Origin: an uncultured Paracoccaceae bacterium | Lineage (GTDB): Bacteria; Pseudomonadota; Alphaproteobacteria; Rhodobacterales; Rhodobacteraceae | NCBI GenBank assembly: GCA_947501355.1 | Contig: CANMVA010000001.1 | Location: 1,372,001 to 1,436,000, forward strand | Reading direction: 5' to 3' | Length of the DNA stretch: 64,000 nt | Part shown: positions 1 through 8,533 of the stretch, in pieces | How the letters are laid out: each line of letters begins with the position of its first letter | Position numbering within the stretch: position 1 is the first letter of the stretch | The notes under the pieces: generated by a model | The model's input: the letters and a program-made list of their open reading frames with translations, nothing else | Database searches by the model: none | What the model was told of the DNA's origin: nothing | Program-made: the position numbers and the translations under genes

Positions 1-688
1 TCTCAATTGCGACCATCGGTTCGGGCTCAATGACCTGAACGTCGGGCAAGTGCTTTATCATCTCTTCGGCGGATTGTTCGAGCAGCGGGAAGGACTTGTA
101 GTGATAGGGGATTACCGTTTTGAAGTTGAAGAAGGTGCGCGCGGCAAAAGCGGCGCGGTGCATGTCCATGGTGAAATGCCCGCCTGCGCAAAGGATCCCG
201 ATATCGGGGGCGTGGAGCGCGTTGAAAACCTGCATGTCGGCCATCACATCCGTATCGCCGGAGATGTAGATCGTGTGGCCCTCGCCCGACACCATGTAAC
301 CCGCCTCGGAGCCTGCATAGACCAGCTTGTCGGTCAGCGGCAGGGAGCTGGAATGGGTCGCGTTGACCATGGTGACCTTTACCTCGCCCAGTGTGATGGT
401 CCCGCCCTTGTTGAAGCCTGTCGCTTCGACGCCGATGCTTTCGCTGAGCCAGCTGGCGAGCTCCACAATCGCGTAGATATGTGCGCCCGTGTCTTTGGCG
501 ATGGCCTCAATCTCGGCAGCGTGGTCGAAATGGCCGTGGGTCAGGAAAATGGAAGTGGTGCCTGCAATCGCCTCGGCGCGGCGGTCATCGGGGAAGGCGG
601 GGTTACCTTCCAGCCACGGGTCGATCAGCAGGATCTGGTCTTTGATTTCGATGCGCAGGCTGGCATGGCCGAGGGGGATGATTTTCAT
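1..688 (-). CDS. UPF0173-type metal-dependent hydrolase, beta-lactamase fold (3' end outside window)
   Basis: The protein reads from an ATG at 688 leftwards off the window edge with no stop, giving 229 codons, close to the usual full length of about 230. It starts MKIIPLGHASLRIE and carries the metallo-beta-lactamase signature THGHFDHA (HxHxDH, two-metal site) plus a later SGDTDVM aspartate and a GGHFTM histidine, the order expected for UPF0173 (YtkL-like) hydrolases. A GGAGA sits 8 nt before the ATG. The substrate of this family is not established. The gene is divergent from the ceramidase-like gene at 755. Family assignment is firm; the reaction is unknown. Confidence 0.85.
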   Translation of the reverse strand, partial: MKIIPLGHASLRIEIKDQILLIDPWLEGNPAFPDDRRAEAIAGTTSIFLTHGHFDHAAEIEAIAKDTGAHIYAIVELASWLSESIGVEATGFNKGGTITLGEVKVTMVNATHSSSLPLTDKLVYAGSEAGYMVSGEGHTIYISGDTDVMADMQVFNALHAPDIGILCAGGHFTMDMHRAAFAARTFFNFKTVIPYHYKSFPLLEQSAEEMIKHLPDVQVIEPEPMVAIE

Positions 689-754
689 GGGGTTGGTCTC
701 CGGGCTGGGGTCTCTTATCTGGAAGGGTAACGGCAAAGCGGGGAAAGCCAAACC

Positions 755-1411
755 ATGAACTGGACCGAGCAGATTGACGCCTATTGCGAGCGGATGGATG
801 CGTCGTTCTGGGCCGAGCCGATCAATGCGGTGACGAATATCGCCTTCATTCTGGCGGCTTTAGTCATGTGGCGGCGCAGCGCGGGTTTGCCACTGGCGCG
901 GGCGCTGTGTGTGGTTCTTTTTGCCATCGGGGTGGGGTCGTTTCTGTTCCATACCTACGCGACATCCTGGGCCGCGACGGCGGATTTTGTTCCGATCTTG
1001 CTTTACATTCTGCTCTATATCTATGTGGCCAATCGGGCGTTTCTCGGCCTTGGCCTGTGGGGCGCCTTGGGCGGGGTTGCGTTGTTTTTCCCCTATGCGG
1101 GGATGATGGTGCCGGCGTTCTCGCTGATCCCGGGGCTGGGATCGTCGGCAGGCTATGCGCCGGTCCCGTTGCTGATCTATTTCTATGCGCTCTGGCTGCG
1201 AGCGCGCGCACCAGACACGGCGAAAGGCTTGGCGATCGGGGCCACGATATTGGTCGTCTCGCTGACCTTCCGCACCGTTGACTTGCCTCTTTGTGACGGC
1301 TTCCCGATGGGCACGCATTTCATGTGGCATATTCTGAACGGGATCATGCTGGCCTGGATGATCGAGGTTTACCGCAGACACGTGCTTGGCATCGCTCAAG
1401 AGGCGCGCTAA
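755..1411 (+). CDS. Ceramidase-domain (CREST-like) integral membrane protein
   Basis: This is a 218-residue, strongly hydrophobic protein with about seven membrane segments. The N-terminal part has the alkaline-ceramidase pattern of an acidic cysteine-containing stretch followed by FWAEPINAVTN. A serine-histidine pair (GSFLFHTYAT), an aspartate (TADFVP) and a C-terminal THFMWHILNG follow; these correspond to the Ser/His/Asp zinc-hydrolase positions of the CREST superfamily. Bacterial members are annotated as ceramidases, but the lipid substrate is generally untested. It lies 32 nt upstream of gatC and may be cotranscribed with it. Family placement is good; ceramide hydrolysis is inference. 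Confidence 0.75.
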   Translation: MNWTEQIDAYCERMDASFWAEPINAVTNIAFILAALVMWRRSAGLPLARALCVVLFAIGVGSFLFHTYATSWAATADFVPILLYILLYIYVANRAFLGLGLWGALGGVALFFPYAGMMVPAFSLIPGLGSSAGYAPVPLLIYFYALWLRARAPDTAKGLAIGATILVVSLTFRTVDLPLCDGFPMGTHFMWHILNGIMLAWMIEVYRRHVLGIAQEAR

Positions 1412-1443
1412 ACCGCCTCTCGTTCTTACGAGGGAAAGCCCCA

Positions 1444-1731
1444 ATGTCCATCGACATCACCACCGCTGCCAAAGTGGCGAAACTGGCCCGGATCAAAGTG
1501 GAAGACGACGCGCTTCCCAGCTTGGCCGAAGAGTTCAACGCGATCCTTGGGTTCATTGAGCAGCTTGAGGAAGTGGATGTGGACGGCGTGGAGCCGATGA
1601 CCTCGGTCACGCCGCAGCGTCTGAAGCGGCGCGAGGATGTGGTGACGGATGGCGATCAGCAGGAGAAGGTTCTGTCGAATGCGCCTGATGCGCGCGAGGG
1701 CTTTTTCGCGGTGCCGAAGGTGGTGGAATAA
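1444..1731 (+). CDS. gatC: Asp-tRNA(Asn)/Glu-tRNA(Gln) amidotransferase subunit C
   Basis: This 95-residue protein is of normal GatC length and starts [17 protein letters not shown]. The middle has the family pattern [22 protein letters not shown]. GatC stabilises GatA in the GatCAB complex that amidates Glu-tRNA(Gln) or Asp-tRNA(Asn) in the cytosol. ATG 1444 was chosen because GatC homology begins there; a longer in-frame extension to 1324 would run back into the ceramidase gene. The TAA stop overlaps the first base of the gatA ATG at 1731, so the two are translationally coupled. gatB is not in the window. Confidence 0.95.
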   Translation: MSIDITTAAKVAKLARIKVEDDALPSLAEEFNAILGFIEQLEEVDVDGVEPMTSVTPQRLKRREDVVTDGDQQEKVLSNAPDAREGFFAVPKVVE

Positions 1732-3212
1732 TGTCTGATCTGAACAAACTCACGCTGGCTGACGCGCGCGACAATCTGCGCGACAAAGAGATCACCTCGG
1801 TCGAGCTGACGGAGGCCTGTCTGAGCGCTGTGGATAGGGCCAAGGCGCTGAATGCGTTTGTGCATGACACGCCCGATCTGGCGCTTGAGCAAGCCAAGGC
1901 GGCGGATGCTCGACTGGCCGAGGGCGATGCGCCGTCGATGTGTGGTTTGCCGATTGGCATCAAGGACTTGTTCTGCACCAAGGGTGTGGCGTCGCAGGCG
2001 GCGTCGGCGATCCTTAAAGGGTTCAAGCCCGAATATGAAAGCACCGTCAGCCAGAACCTGCGCGATGCTGGGGCGGTCATGTTGGGCAAGCTCAACATGG
2101 ATGAATTTGCGATGGGCTCCTCCAATGAGACCTCGGTTTATGGCGATGTGGTCAACCCGTGGAAGGTCGATGACCGGAACCTGACGCCCGGTGGGTCATC
2201 CGGTGGGTCGGCGTCAGCTGTTGCGGCGGATCTCTGTCTGGCAGCAACCGGTACCGATACGGGCGGGTCGATCCGTCAGCCTGCGGCGTTTACGGGGATT
2301 GTCGGGATTAAACCCACCTACGGGCGCTGTTCGCGCTGGGGGATTGTGGCGTTTGCCTCTTCGCTGGATCAGGCGGGGCCGATGACCAAGACCGTGCGCG
2401 ATGCGGCGATCATGCTGGAAGCGATGTGTAGCCACGACCCGAAAGACAGCACGTCGGTCGATATGGCTGTGCCGAATTTCGAGGCCGCCTTGGAGGGTGA
2501 CATCAAGGGCAAGACCATCGGGATTCCCAAAGAATACCGCATGGACGGGATGCCGGACGAGATTGAGGCGCTTTGGTCCCAAGGGACCGAAATGCTGAAA
2601 GATGCCGGCGCGAAGGTCGTTGATATCTCCCTGCCGCATACGAAATATGCGCTGCCTGCCTATTACGTGATTGCACCGGCGGAGGCGTCCTCGAACCTCG
2701 CGCGGTATGACGGGGTGCGCTATGGGCACCGGGCCAAGCTGAGCCAGGGCGATGGCATTACCGAGATGTATGAAAAGACCCGCGCCGAAGGGTTTGGCCC
2801 CGAAGTGCAGCGCCGGATTATGATCGGGACCTATGTGCTGTCGGCGGGCTTTTACGACGCATACTATAACCGCGCGCGCAAGGTGCGGACGCTCATCAAG
2901 AAGGATTTCGAGGATGTGTTCGCCCAAGGCGTGGACGCGATCCTGACGCCTGCGACGCCGTCTGCGGCCTTTGCTTTGGGTGAGATGAAAGACGCCGATC
3001 CGGTGCAGATGTATCTTAATGACGTCTTCACGGTGACGGTGAACCTTGCCGGGCTGCCAGGTATCTCGGTGCCCGCGGGGCTTGATAAACAAGGGCTGCC
3101 GCTGGGGCTACAGCTGATCGGCAAACCGTTCGAGGAAGGTGAGTTGCTGCAATTTGCCCACACCCTTGAGCGCGCGGCAGGTTTTGTAGCAAAACCCGAA
3201 AAATGGTGGTAA
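1731..3212 (+). CDS. gatA: Asp-tRNA(Asn)/Glu-tRNA(Gln) amidotransferase subunit A
   Basis: This 493-residue amidase-signature enzyme releases ammonia from glutamine for transamidation of mischarged tRNA. The Ser-cisSer-Lys triad is visible: lysine in [10 protein letters not shown], the serine-rich loop [14 protein letters not shown] and the catalytic serine in [13 protein letters not shown]. The region with [11 protein letters not shown] and [10 protein letters not shown] is typical of GatA rather than of general amidases. The length matches the family. It overlaps gatC by 1 nt. After its stop there is a short gap before the excalibur lipoprotein gene. Confidence 0.97.
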   Translation: MSDLNKLTLADARDNLRDKEITSVELTEACLSAVDRAKALNAFVHDTPDLALEQAKAADARLAEGDAPSMCGLPIGIKDLFCTKGVASQAASAILKGFKPEYESTVSQNLRDAGAVMLGKLNMDEFAMGSSNETSVYGDVVNPWKVDDRNLTPGGSSGGSASAVAADLCLAATGTDTGGSIRQPAAFTGIVGIKPTYGRCSRWGIVAFASSLDQAGPMTKTVRDAAIMLEAMCSHDPKDSTSVDMAVPNFEAALEGDIKGKTIGIPKEYRMDGMPDEIEALWSQGTEMLKDAGAKVVDISLPHTKYALPAYYVIAPAEASSNLARYDGVRYGHRAKLSQGDGITEMYEKTRAEGFGPEVQRRIMIGTYVLSAGFYDAYYNRARKVRTLIKKDFEDVFAQGVDAILTPATPSAAFALGEMKDADPVQMYLNDVFTVTVNLAGLPGISVPAGLDKQGLPLGLQLIGKPFEEGELLQFAHTLERAAGFVAKPEKWW

Positions 3213-3246
3213 TCTGCGCCTCAAAAGAATGAGGCAGAGACAGATT

Positions 3247-4068
3247 ATGCGTGGATTTATTGCGCTTTTGGCAGTGGGCGGGCTTGTGGCCTGTGCGCCA
3301 GCCGTGCCGGACAGCAACCCTGATCGCGGGGCGGGTGTCGGCTTTGGCAGCTATTCGGAGTATCAGCAGCGTCAGCTTGAACGGGACCGTGCCTTGCAAG
3401 GCAGCAGCTTGCCCGCGGCAGCCCCTGTAACGGCTCAAACGCTTGATCCGGCCGGTGCGCAAGCGACCCCGACGGCCCCGGTCACGACGGCCACGCCAAC
3501 GCCTGTCCAGCAAGCGCTTGCAACCCGTCCGGTCACTGTGCCGCGCGCCGGGTCGACCCCGGTGCAAACGGACGATGCCGCCCAGATCGCGGCGGGTGCG
3601 CGCGCTGCGCTGAGCAATTCAAGCTCAGAGCCGGTGCAGGCCAGCCCGTCCAACCCGGCACCGACGATTGTGAACAATCCCGGCATTTCGGACGAGCAGG
3701 ATTTCGAGGCTGTGTCGGCCCGCCAGACTATTGAATCGGATGCCGAACGCCGCGCGCGTCAGGCGGCGCAATATCAGGTGATCGCGCCGACGGCTGTGCC
3801 GGAACGGGCTGGCAGCGGACCGAATATCATCGAATATGCGCTGTCCACCCGCCATGCGAAAGGCCAACAGATCGTGCGTCGGGTGGGCTTCAATCTGGCC
3901 AACAAGAACCGCCGCAATTGCGCAGGCTTTGAAAGTGATGATGCCGCGCAGGAAGAGTTCCTGCGTCTGGGCGGTCCGAACCGGGACCGTCTGGCGCTTG
4001 ATCCCGATGGGGACGGCTTTGCCTGTGGCTGGGACCCGGCCCCGTTCCGCCGGGCGATCAACAACTGA
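3247..4068 (+). CDS. Excalibur-domain lipoprotein
   Basis: This predicted lipoprotein has the signal sequence MRGFIALLAVGGLVAC with the lipobox LVAC. A long low-complexity Ala/Pro/Thr linker follows. The C-terminus holds an excalibur domain: RNCAGFESDDAAQEEFLR, then the calcium-binding type loop DPDGDGFACGWDP with its paired cysteines. ATG 3247 was preferred over ATG 3229 because it gives a clean signal peptide and has GAGG upstream. Excalibur domains are found in extracellular Ca-binding proteins; the role here is unknown. The next gene, an amidase, begins at or within its stop codon, so both probably act at the cell wall. Confidence 0.8.
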   Translation: MRGFIALLAVGGLVACAPAVPDSNPDRGAGVGFGSYSEYQQRQLERDRALQGSSLPAAAPVTAQTLDPAGAQATPTAPVTTATPTPVQQALATRPVTVPRAGSTPVQTDDAAQIAAGARAALSNSSSEPVQASPSNPAPTIVNNPGISDEQDFEAVSARQTIESDAERRARQAAQYQVIAPTAVPERAGSGPNIIEYALSTRHAKGQQIVRRVGFNLANKNRRNCAGFESDDAAQEEFLRLGGPNRDRLALDPDGDGFACGWDPAPFRRAINN

Positions 4069-4724
4069 TCCAGCGACCCTCCCCCAATTTCGGAGCGCGC
4101 CGCGAGGATGCGCGCCCGGATATGGTCGTGCTGCATTACACGGCTATGGCCTCGGCCGAGGCGGCGTGCGCGCGGCTCTGTGATCCGGCCCATGAGGTGT
4201 CGGCGCATTATCTCATTGGACGGGACGGGGTGGTAACCCAACTGGTCGATGAGGAGATGCGCGCGTGGCATGCCGGAGCCGGGCAATGGGGCGAGATTAC
4301 GGATGTGAATTCGCGCTCGATCGGGATCGAGTTGGACAATGACGGGTTCTCGCCGTTCTCCGCACCGCTGATGGATGCGCTGGAGGATCTGATGCCGGGC
4401 ATCATGGCGCGTTGGGATATTCCGGCGGCACGTGTGATTGGCCATTCGGACATGGCGCCGGGGCGCAAATGCGATCCGGGGAGACGGTTTGACTGGGCGC
4501 GTCTGGTGCGCGGCGGTTTTGCACTGGGCAGCGCTGCGGTGGGTGATCCGGTTGACGCGGAGGCTTTCGCAGCAGCATTGGATCGCATCGGATATCCATC
4601 ATGCGATCCTGAGATACGCCTCGTGGCGTTTCGGCTGCGGCACAATCAGGGGGCGGTTGGCCCGCTGAACGGCACCGATTGCGCGCGGGCGCTGGCGATT
4701 GACGCGCAGCTTGCAGGCCTTTAG
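4065..4724 (+). CDS. N-acetylmuramoyl-L-alanine amidase, AmpD/AmiD (amidase_2) type
   Basis: This is a zinc amidase that cleaves between MurNAc and the stem peptide. The zinc ligands are visible as His in VVLHYTAM, His in VIGHSDMAPGRKCDPG and the Asp of CDPG; a glutamate lies in SIGIELDN. Family-conserved sequence (RPSPNFGARREDARPD) lies before the first ATG at 4122, so that ATG looks too late. There is no in-frame ATG, GTG or TTG between the stop at 3999 and 4122. I therefore place the start at CTG 4065, which overlaps the preceding TGA as CTGA. ATG 4122 is the fallback. No signal peptide is seen, which suggests a cytoplasmic recycling role. Confidence 0.85.
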   Translation: MIQRPSPNFGARREDARPDMVVLHYTAMASAEAACARLCDPAHEVSAHYLIGRDGVVTQLVDEEMRAWHAGAGQWGEITDVNSRSIGIELDNDGFSPFSAPLMDALEDLMPGIMARWDIPAARVIGHSDMAPGRKCDPGRRFDWARLVRGGFALGSAAVGDPVDAEAFAAALDRIGYPSCDPEIRLVAFRLRHNQGAVGPLNGTDCARALAIDAQLAGL

Positions 4725-4726
4725 GG
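4699..4726 (+). promoter_or_regulatory. Probable sigma-70 promoter of rnpB
   Basis: TTGACG at 4699-4704 and TTAGGG at 4721-4726 are separated by 16 nt and sit about 7 nt before the expected RNase P RNA 5' end. The promoter lies inside the last codons of the amidase gene. The -10 element is a weak match, so this rests mainly on position. Confidence 0.45.
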
Positions 4727-4733
4727 CAGTCCT

Positions 4734-5107
4734 CGCACGGATGGCTGGATGGCCGCGGCGTTTACGCGTCGAGGAAAGTCCGGACTCCTTGGAACAACGG
4801 TGCCGGGTAACGCCCGGGCAGGGCAACCTGACGGAAAGCGCCACAGAGAACAGACCGCCCTGCATGTCAGGGTAAGGGTGAAACGGTGGAGTAAGAGACC
4901 ACCGCGGGACGGGCAACCGGACCGGCATGGCAAGCCCCACCGGGAGCAACGCCGAATAGGGACCTCGCGCCGCATGCGGCAGGGACGTTTCAGCCCAGAG
5001 GTCCGGGTTGGCAGCTAGAGGCGCGCAGGTAACTGTGCGTTTAGAGGAATGGTCATCGAAGGGCGGCAACGCCCGGAACAGAATCCGGCTTATAGGTCGT
5101 CCGTGCA
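4734..5107 (+). ncRNA. rnpB: RNase P RNA, bacterial type A
   Basis: This is the catalytic RNA that trims the 5' leaders of tRNA precursors. The universally conserved CR-I element GAGGAAAGTCCGGACTCC is at about 4770-4788. The matching 3' conserved block ACAGAATCCGGCTTATAG is near 5078-5095. The ends are set by the P1 helix, where GCACGGA at 4735-4741 pairs with TCCGTGC at 5100-5106. AGAGGAAT with its upstream GCGCGCAGGTAACTGTGCGT hairpin is also typical. The length of about 374 nt suits an alphaproteobacterial type A RNA. No protein gene overlaps it credibly. Confidence 0.95.
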
Positions 5108-5145
5108 TATTTTCCGCAGCTGGCGCTTTGTCACCGCGAATCCGG

Positions 5146-5173
5146 TTGACAGGGGGCGGGCGATCCTTAAAAG
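5146..5173 (+). promoter_or_regulatory. Probable sigma-70 promoter of rpmG
   Basis: A consensus TTGACA at 5146-5151 is followed after 15-16 nt by TTAAAA/TAAAAG at 5167-5173. Transcription would start about 50 nt before the L33 start codon. The -35 is perfect and the -10 is weak. Confidence 0.5.
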
Positions 5174-5230
5174 GCGGGCTTCAAGGTTTATCCGCGAGGG
5201 GTGTGCTCTCGCGATCAGGAGACACGACCC

Positions 5231-5398
5231 ATGGCGAAGCCAACCACGATCAAGATCCGTCTGAACTCGACCGCGGGCACGGGCCATTTCTACGTGACGA
5301 AGAAAAACGCACGCACCATGACTGAAAAGATGGTGGTACGGAAATATGATCCTGTGGTTCGCAAGCATGTCGAATACAAAGAAGGCAAGATCAAGTAA
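5231..5398 (+). CDS. rpmG: 50S ribosomal protein L33
   Basis: This 55-residue basic protein starts [20 protein letters not shown], followed by [10 protein letters not shown] and the C-terminal [18 protein letters not shown], the classic L33 sequence of the type without zinc-binding cysteines. L33 is a component of the large ribosomal subunit near the E site. ATG 5231 is preceded by AGGAG at a proper distance; the in-frame ATG at 5201 only adds a non-homologous tail. It is a single-gene transcription unit with its own promoter and a strong terminator. Confidence 0.97.
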   Translation: MAKPTTIKIRLNSTAGTGHFYVTKKNARTMTEKMVVRKYDPVVRKHVEYKEGKIK

Positions 5399-5426
5399 GC
5401 CATCTTTGATCAGACAAGTGTTGAAG

Positions 5427-5452
5427 GGCCACGCAATCGCGTGGCCTTTTTC
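5427..5452 (+). terminator. Rho-independent terminator after rpmG
   Basis: A perfect 8-bp stem, GGCCACGC at 5427-5434 and GCGTGGCC at 5439-5446, closes a 4-nt AATC loop and is followed by a T-run at 5447-5451. Confidence 0.9.
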
Positions 5453-5469
5453 GTTTCAGGAGGAGCGTT

Positions 5470-5973
5470 ATGCGCCAAGATGAGACCCGCGCGGGCTTTC
5501 GTATTCGCCCCGCGACCCCTGAGGATCTGGGCGCCGTGGATCGGTTGCTGGGCCGCAGCTACCCCAAGTTGCTCAGGGCGGATTACGCGCCGTCGACTTT
5601 GGTGCTGGCCTTGCCGGGCATGATCAAGGCGCGCCCGTCGCTGATGGCGTGCGGGACGTATTACGTGGCGGAAGGCGATAACGGGCAGCTTCTGGGCGCC
5701 GGCGGCTGGACCCGCAACGCGCGCAAGGAGCGTGGCGATATCCGGCATGTGGTGACCGATCCGCTGGCTTTGCGGCAGGGGATCGGGCGGGCGTTGATGC
5801 AGCACAGCTTTGCCGTCGCGCGGGCCAGTGGTATCGTTGAGCTGGAATGTTGGGCGACGCGCACCGCGGTGCCGTTTTACAAAGCCGTGGGCTTTGAGGA
5901 ACAGGGGCCGATGGAGGTCACGCTTGACACCGGCGTCGTGTTTCCGGCGGTGCGCATGGAACGGACGCTCTGA
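5470..5973 (+). CDS. GNAT-family N-acetyltransferase
   Basis: This 167-residue protein has GNAT architecture. The N-terminal strand and helix (FRIRPATPEDLGAVDRLL) lead to the acetyl-CoA pyrophosphate loop motif A, VTDPLALRQGIGRALMQHS, matching the R/Q-x-x-G-x-G/A pattern. The C-terminal strand (ELECWATRTAVPFYKAVGF) is also typical. The acceptor substrate cannot be told from sequence. An AGGAGG-like ribosome site (GGAGGAGCGTT) precedes ATG 5470. It begins just after the rpmG terminator and looks monocistronic. Confidence 0.85.
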   Translation: MRQDETRAGFRIRPATPEDLGAVDRLLGRSYPKLLRADYAPSTLVLALPGMIKARPSLMACGTYYVAEGDNGQLLGAGGWTRNARKERGDIRHVVTDPLALRQGIGRALMQHSFAVARASGIVELECWATRTAVPFYKAVGFEEQGPMEVTLDTGVVFPAVRMERTL

Positions 5974-6014
5974 GTGAGGGATTGCGCTTTGCGCTTGCGC
6001 GCAAATCGCCCGAT

Positions 6015-6062
6015 GCGAGGGCGCTGCCCTCGCGCTCCCAAGGTATTTTGAGACAAAAGAAG
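6015..6062 (+). repeat. Intergenic repeat: GC hairpin plus GGTATTT...GACAAAAGAAG tail
   Basis: GCGAGGGC (6015-6022) and GCCCTCGC (6026-6033) form a perfect 8-bp hairpin with a GCT loop. It is followed by GGTATTTTGAGACAAAAGAAG at 6042-6062. The same hairpin-then-tail layout recurs at 52215-52298 and, inverted, at 45865-45922; a tail alone is at 57383-57403. The function is unknown. Confidence 0.7.
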
Positions 6063-6156
6063 GGGCGTTCACGCAAGCCTGATGAGACGTGATTGGGTCG
6101 ACGGGCGGCTTTGTGGTGAGGCTGTTCGCGAGTAATCGCGGATGAAGGACAGACCC

Positions 6157-7536
6157 ATGAGACCCGGCTTCAGGACATTTGCCTCGCCCATTGCCATTGC
6201 GGCAGCTTTATCGGTCTTCAGTGCCGGGGCGCTTTGGGCACAAGAGCGCGCGCCCGTGCCGGACTATGTGATTGCCGAGTTTGGCGCGCCGCCTGTGGTC
6301 CCGTCCGGGCCGCTGGCGCCCAGCCTGCAGACAGCGGTCAAGATGGCCTTTATCGACAGTGTCAGCCAATCGACCTGGGGGCGCGATCAGCGCACGGCTT
6401 TGGCGGAGGTGGCGGCCTCGGGCGATCCGCGCCTTGCGTGGATTGTCAGCGACCTGCTGCGGTTCTCCAACGGGCCGGAGTTAACGGGAGCACTGGCAGA
6501 GGCGGCGTCAGAGTTGTTGGGCAAAGAGATCGCCCCGCGCAATGCGTGGGGTGTCGTGACCGATCATCTGATCGCCTGGGATATCCCCGCGCCACCCGAT
6601 TATCTGGAGGCCAAGCGCGCGATCTTTACCAATCTCGTTCCCGGTTGGGAGCGCATCTTTGTCGAAGGCGATATCGACTGGCGGATGGTCTCCTGGGGTG
6701 GGGTGCTGATTGATGACCGCGCCTATGACACCACGGATGAGCGGTGCAATTGCATCCCTGCAGCGGATAATCCGGAGGTGACATCTGCGGCAGAGGCCAC
6801 GTGGCTGGAAGATGATGACATCATCTTCGGGATAGAGATCAATGGCGAGGCCCGCGCCTATCCGCGCCAGATCATGGAAGTGCGCGAGATGGTCAATGAC
6901 ACGCTGGGCGGGCGCGATCTGGGTATTCCTTATTGCACGCTTTGCGGCGCGGCGCAGGCTTATTTTACCGATGAGATGCCCGGAGGGGTGGAGCGTCCGG
7001 TGCTGCGCACCTCGGGGCTGCTGATCCGGTCCAACAAGGTGATGTATGACGTGAACACGTATTCGGTGTTTGATACTTTTCTGGGTAAGGCTGTGACGGG
7101 GCCGTTGGCGGAGAAGGGGCTGCAACTGGAGCAGGCCAGCGTCGTGACGTCTGAATGGGGCGCGTGGAAAGAGGCGCATCCTGAAACGACCGTTTTGGCA
7201 GAGGCTTTGGCCTTGGGTCGGGATTTCGATTTCCGCAATGGGCGCGATGCCGGTGGGCCGATCTTCCCAGTGGGGGATGTGGACCCGCGCTTGCCAGTGC
7301 ATGAGGATGTGATCGGGGTTGTGACTGCCTCTGGCAGGCCGGTGGCGTTCCAGCGTAGTGCTGCGATGGTGGCGCTTCAGCGGGGCGCGTCGATCAGCGT
7401 TGAGAATGTGCGGTTGCAGCTGGATGCAGGTGGCATCCGTGCCGTGGATGCAGACGGGGCCGATCTGGGCAGCCATCAGGCGTTCTGGTTTGCCTGGTCG
7501 CAGTTTCACCCGGACACGGTGCTTTGGCCGGAATAG
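6157..7536 (+). CDS. DUF3179 domain-containing secreted protein
   Basis: This 459-residue protein has a Sec signal peptide ending in GALWAQ. The DUF3179 region carries IPYCTLCGAAQAYF, a CxxC pair reminiscent of the family TYCPLCGTA motif, then a strand-rich part with NKVMYDVNTYSVFDTFLG. The function of DUF3179 is unknown; many members are exported, and the cysteines could bind metal or be redox-active. ATG 6157 was chosen because AAGGA lies 7 nt upstream and gives a compact signal peptide; ATG 6142 is an in-frame alternative. It is followed by a strong bidirectional terminator. Confidence 0.8.
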   Translation: MRPGFRTFASPIAIAAALSVFSAGALWAQERAPVPDYVIAEFGAPPVVPSGPLAPSLQTAVKMAFIDSVSQSTWGRDQRTALAEVAASGDPRLAWIVSDLLRFSNGPELTGALAEAASELLGKEIAPRNAWGVVTDHLIAWDIPAPPDYLEAKRAIFTNLVPGWERIFVEGDIDWRMVSWGGVLIDDRAYDTTDERCNCIPAADNPEVTSAAEATWLEDDDIIFGIEINGEARAYPRQIMEVREMVNDTLGGRDLGIPYCTLCGAAQAYFTDEMPGGVERPVLRTSGLLIRSNKVMYDVNTYSVFDTFLGKAVTGPLAEKGLQLEQASVVTSEWGAWKEAHPETTVLAEALALGRDFDFRNGRDAGGPIFPVGDVDPRLPVHEDVIGVVTASGRPVAFQRSAAMVALQRGASISVENVRLQLDAGGIRAVDADGADLGSHQAFWFAWSQFHPDTVLWPE

Positions 7537-7554
7537 GGCGTTTCGCATCGCTCC

Positions 7555-7592
7555 AAGAAAAAAGGGCCGGTCGCTGTGACCGGCCCTTTTCT
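7555..7592. terminator. Bidirectional terminator between the DUF3179 gene and the Bax inhibitor-1 gene
   Basis: The perfect 9-bp stem GGGCCGGTC (7564-7572) / GACCGGCCC (7578-7586) has an A-rich run on its left side and a T-run on its right. It can therefore terminate both converging genes. Confidence 0.9.
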
Positions 7593-7611
7593 TATCTCGA
7601 TGCGGCGTCCG

Positions 7612-8388
7612 CTATTCTTGCTGGCCCATGAACATCAGCAGGAACTGGAACATGTTCAGGAAGTCCAGATAGAGGTTGAGCGCGCCGTGGATGGCGGATT
7701 TCTCAAGCCACTCGGCATCGCCCATATGGGCATGTGCCAGATACTGGTTCTTGATGTTCTGCGTGTCGTAAGCGGTCAGCGCAGCAAAGATCAGCACACC
7801 GATGCCGGAGATGGCAAACATCATTGCAGGCGATTGCAGGAAGATGTTGATCACCATCGCAACCAGCAGGCCGATCACACCCATGATCAGGAACGATCCC
7901 CAGCCCGAAATGTCTTTCTTCGTGGTGTAACCCCAGAGGCTGAGACCCGCGAAGGCAATCGCGGTCACGAGGAAGGTCTGCACGATCGAGAAGGACGTGA
8001 AGACAATGAAGATCGAGCTGAGCGACACGCCGATCAGCGTGGCGAACAGGAAGAAGAACAGCTGCGTCGCCGCGGCCGAGGCGCGTGTCATCACGGCGCC
8101 GAAGCCGAAGATCATCAGCAGCGGTGCAAACATGATTACCCAGCGCAGGGGCGAGGTATAGAGCGCCGCGCCCAAGCCGGTCAGCAACGTGCCGTTCTGC
8201 ATCTGCACCGCGGCCTGCGCCGGATCAGTGGTCGTTGCGAGGCCAGCAATAGCCCAGGCGGCCAAAGCTGTAATCAGCATGCCGACGGACATCGTGCCGT
8301 AGACTTTATTCATATGGGCTTTAAGGCCCTCGTCGATCTCGGCTGTACGGACGCCTGCCGTGCTCCGGACCGTCTCATATTGTGCCAT
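7612..8388 (-). CDS. Bax inhibitor-1 / YccA family membrane protein
   Basis: This 258-residue protein has seven predicted membrane segments. After a soluble N-terminus (RTAEIDEGLKAHMNKVYGTM) the helices follow in BI-1 order, and the C-terminal part has the family pattern ALTAYDTQNIK with LNLYLDFLNMFQFLL. Bacterial homologues such as YetJ act as pH-sensitive calcium leak channels, and YccA modulates FtsH. The exact role here is unknown. The conserved aspartates of the calcium pore (AYDTQ and LDFLNM) are present. It ends beside a bidirectional terminator, and its upstream region contains a long inverted repeat. Confidence 0.9.
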   Translation of the reverse strand: MAQYETVRSTAGVRTAEIDEGLKAHMNKVYGTMSVGMLITALAAWAIAGLATTTDPAQAAVQMQNGTLLTGLGAALYTSPLRWVIMFAPLLMIFGFGAVMTRASAAATQLFFFLFATLIGVSLSSIFIVFTSFSIVQTFLVTAIAFAGLSLWGYTTKKDISGWGSFLIMGVIGLLVAMVINIFLQSPAMMFAISGIGVLIFAALTAYDTQNIKNQYLAHAHMGDAEWLEKSAIHGALNLYLDFLNMFQFLLMFMGQQE

Positions 8389-8533
8389 GTGTGACGTCTC
8401 CAGTTTTGGTCCCTGTTTGCGTCGCAGACGGGTGCCTGCAACGGTCTTGGGTCAGATATTGGCAGAGACGCCTGCCATTTCAAGCGTTTCAGCTTGGATT
8501 TATGACTAAAACAGTTTGTTTTTCGGCTTAAAA

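Noticed and set aside
50-730. Long plus-strand open frame at the left edge
   Set aside because: It is the antisense shadow of the beta-lactamase-fold hydrolase read on the minus strand, which has clear family motifs.
4749-5018. Open frame inside the RNase P RNA
   Set aside because: The region is the structured RNA; the frame has no homology.
7576-8394. 272-codon plus-strand open frame
   Set aside because: It is antisense to the Bax inhibitor-1 gene and very rich in His/Glu/Arg, typical of shadow frames in GC-rich DNA.
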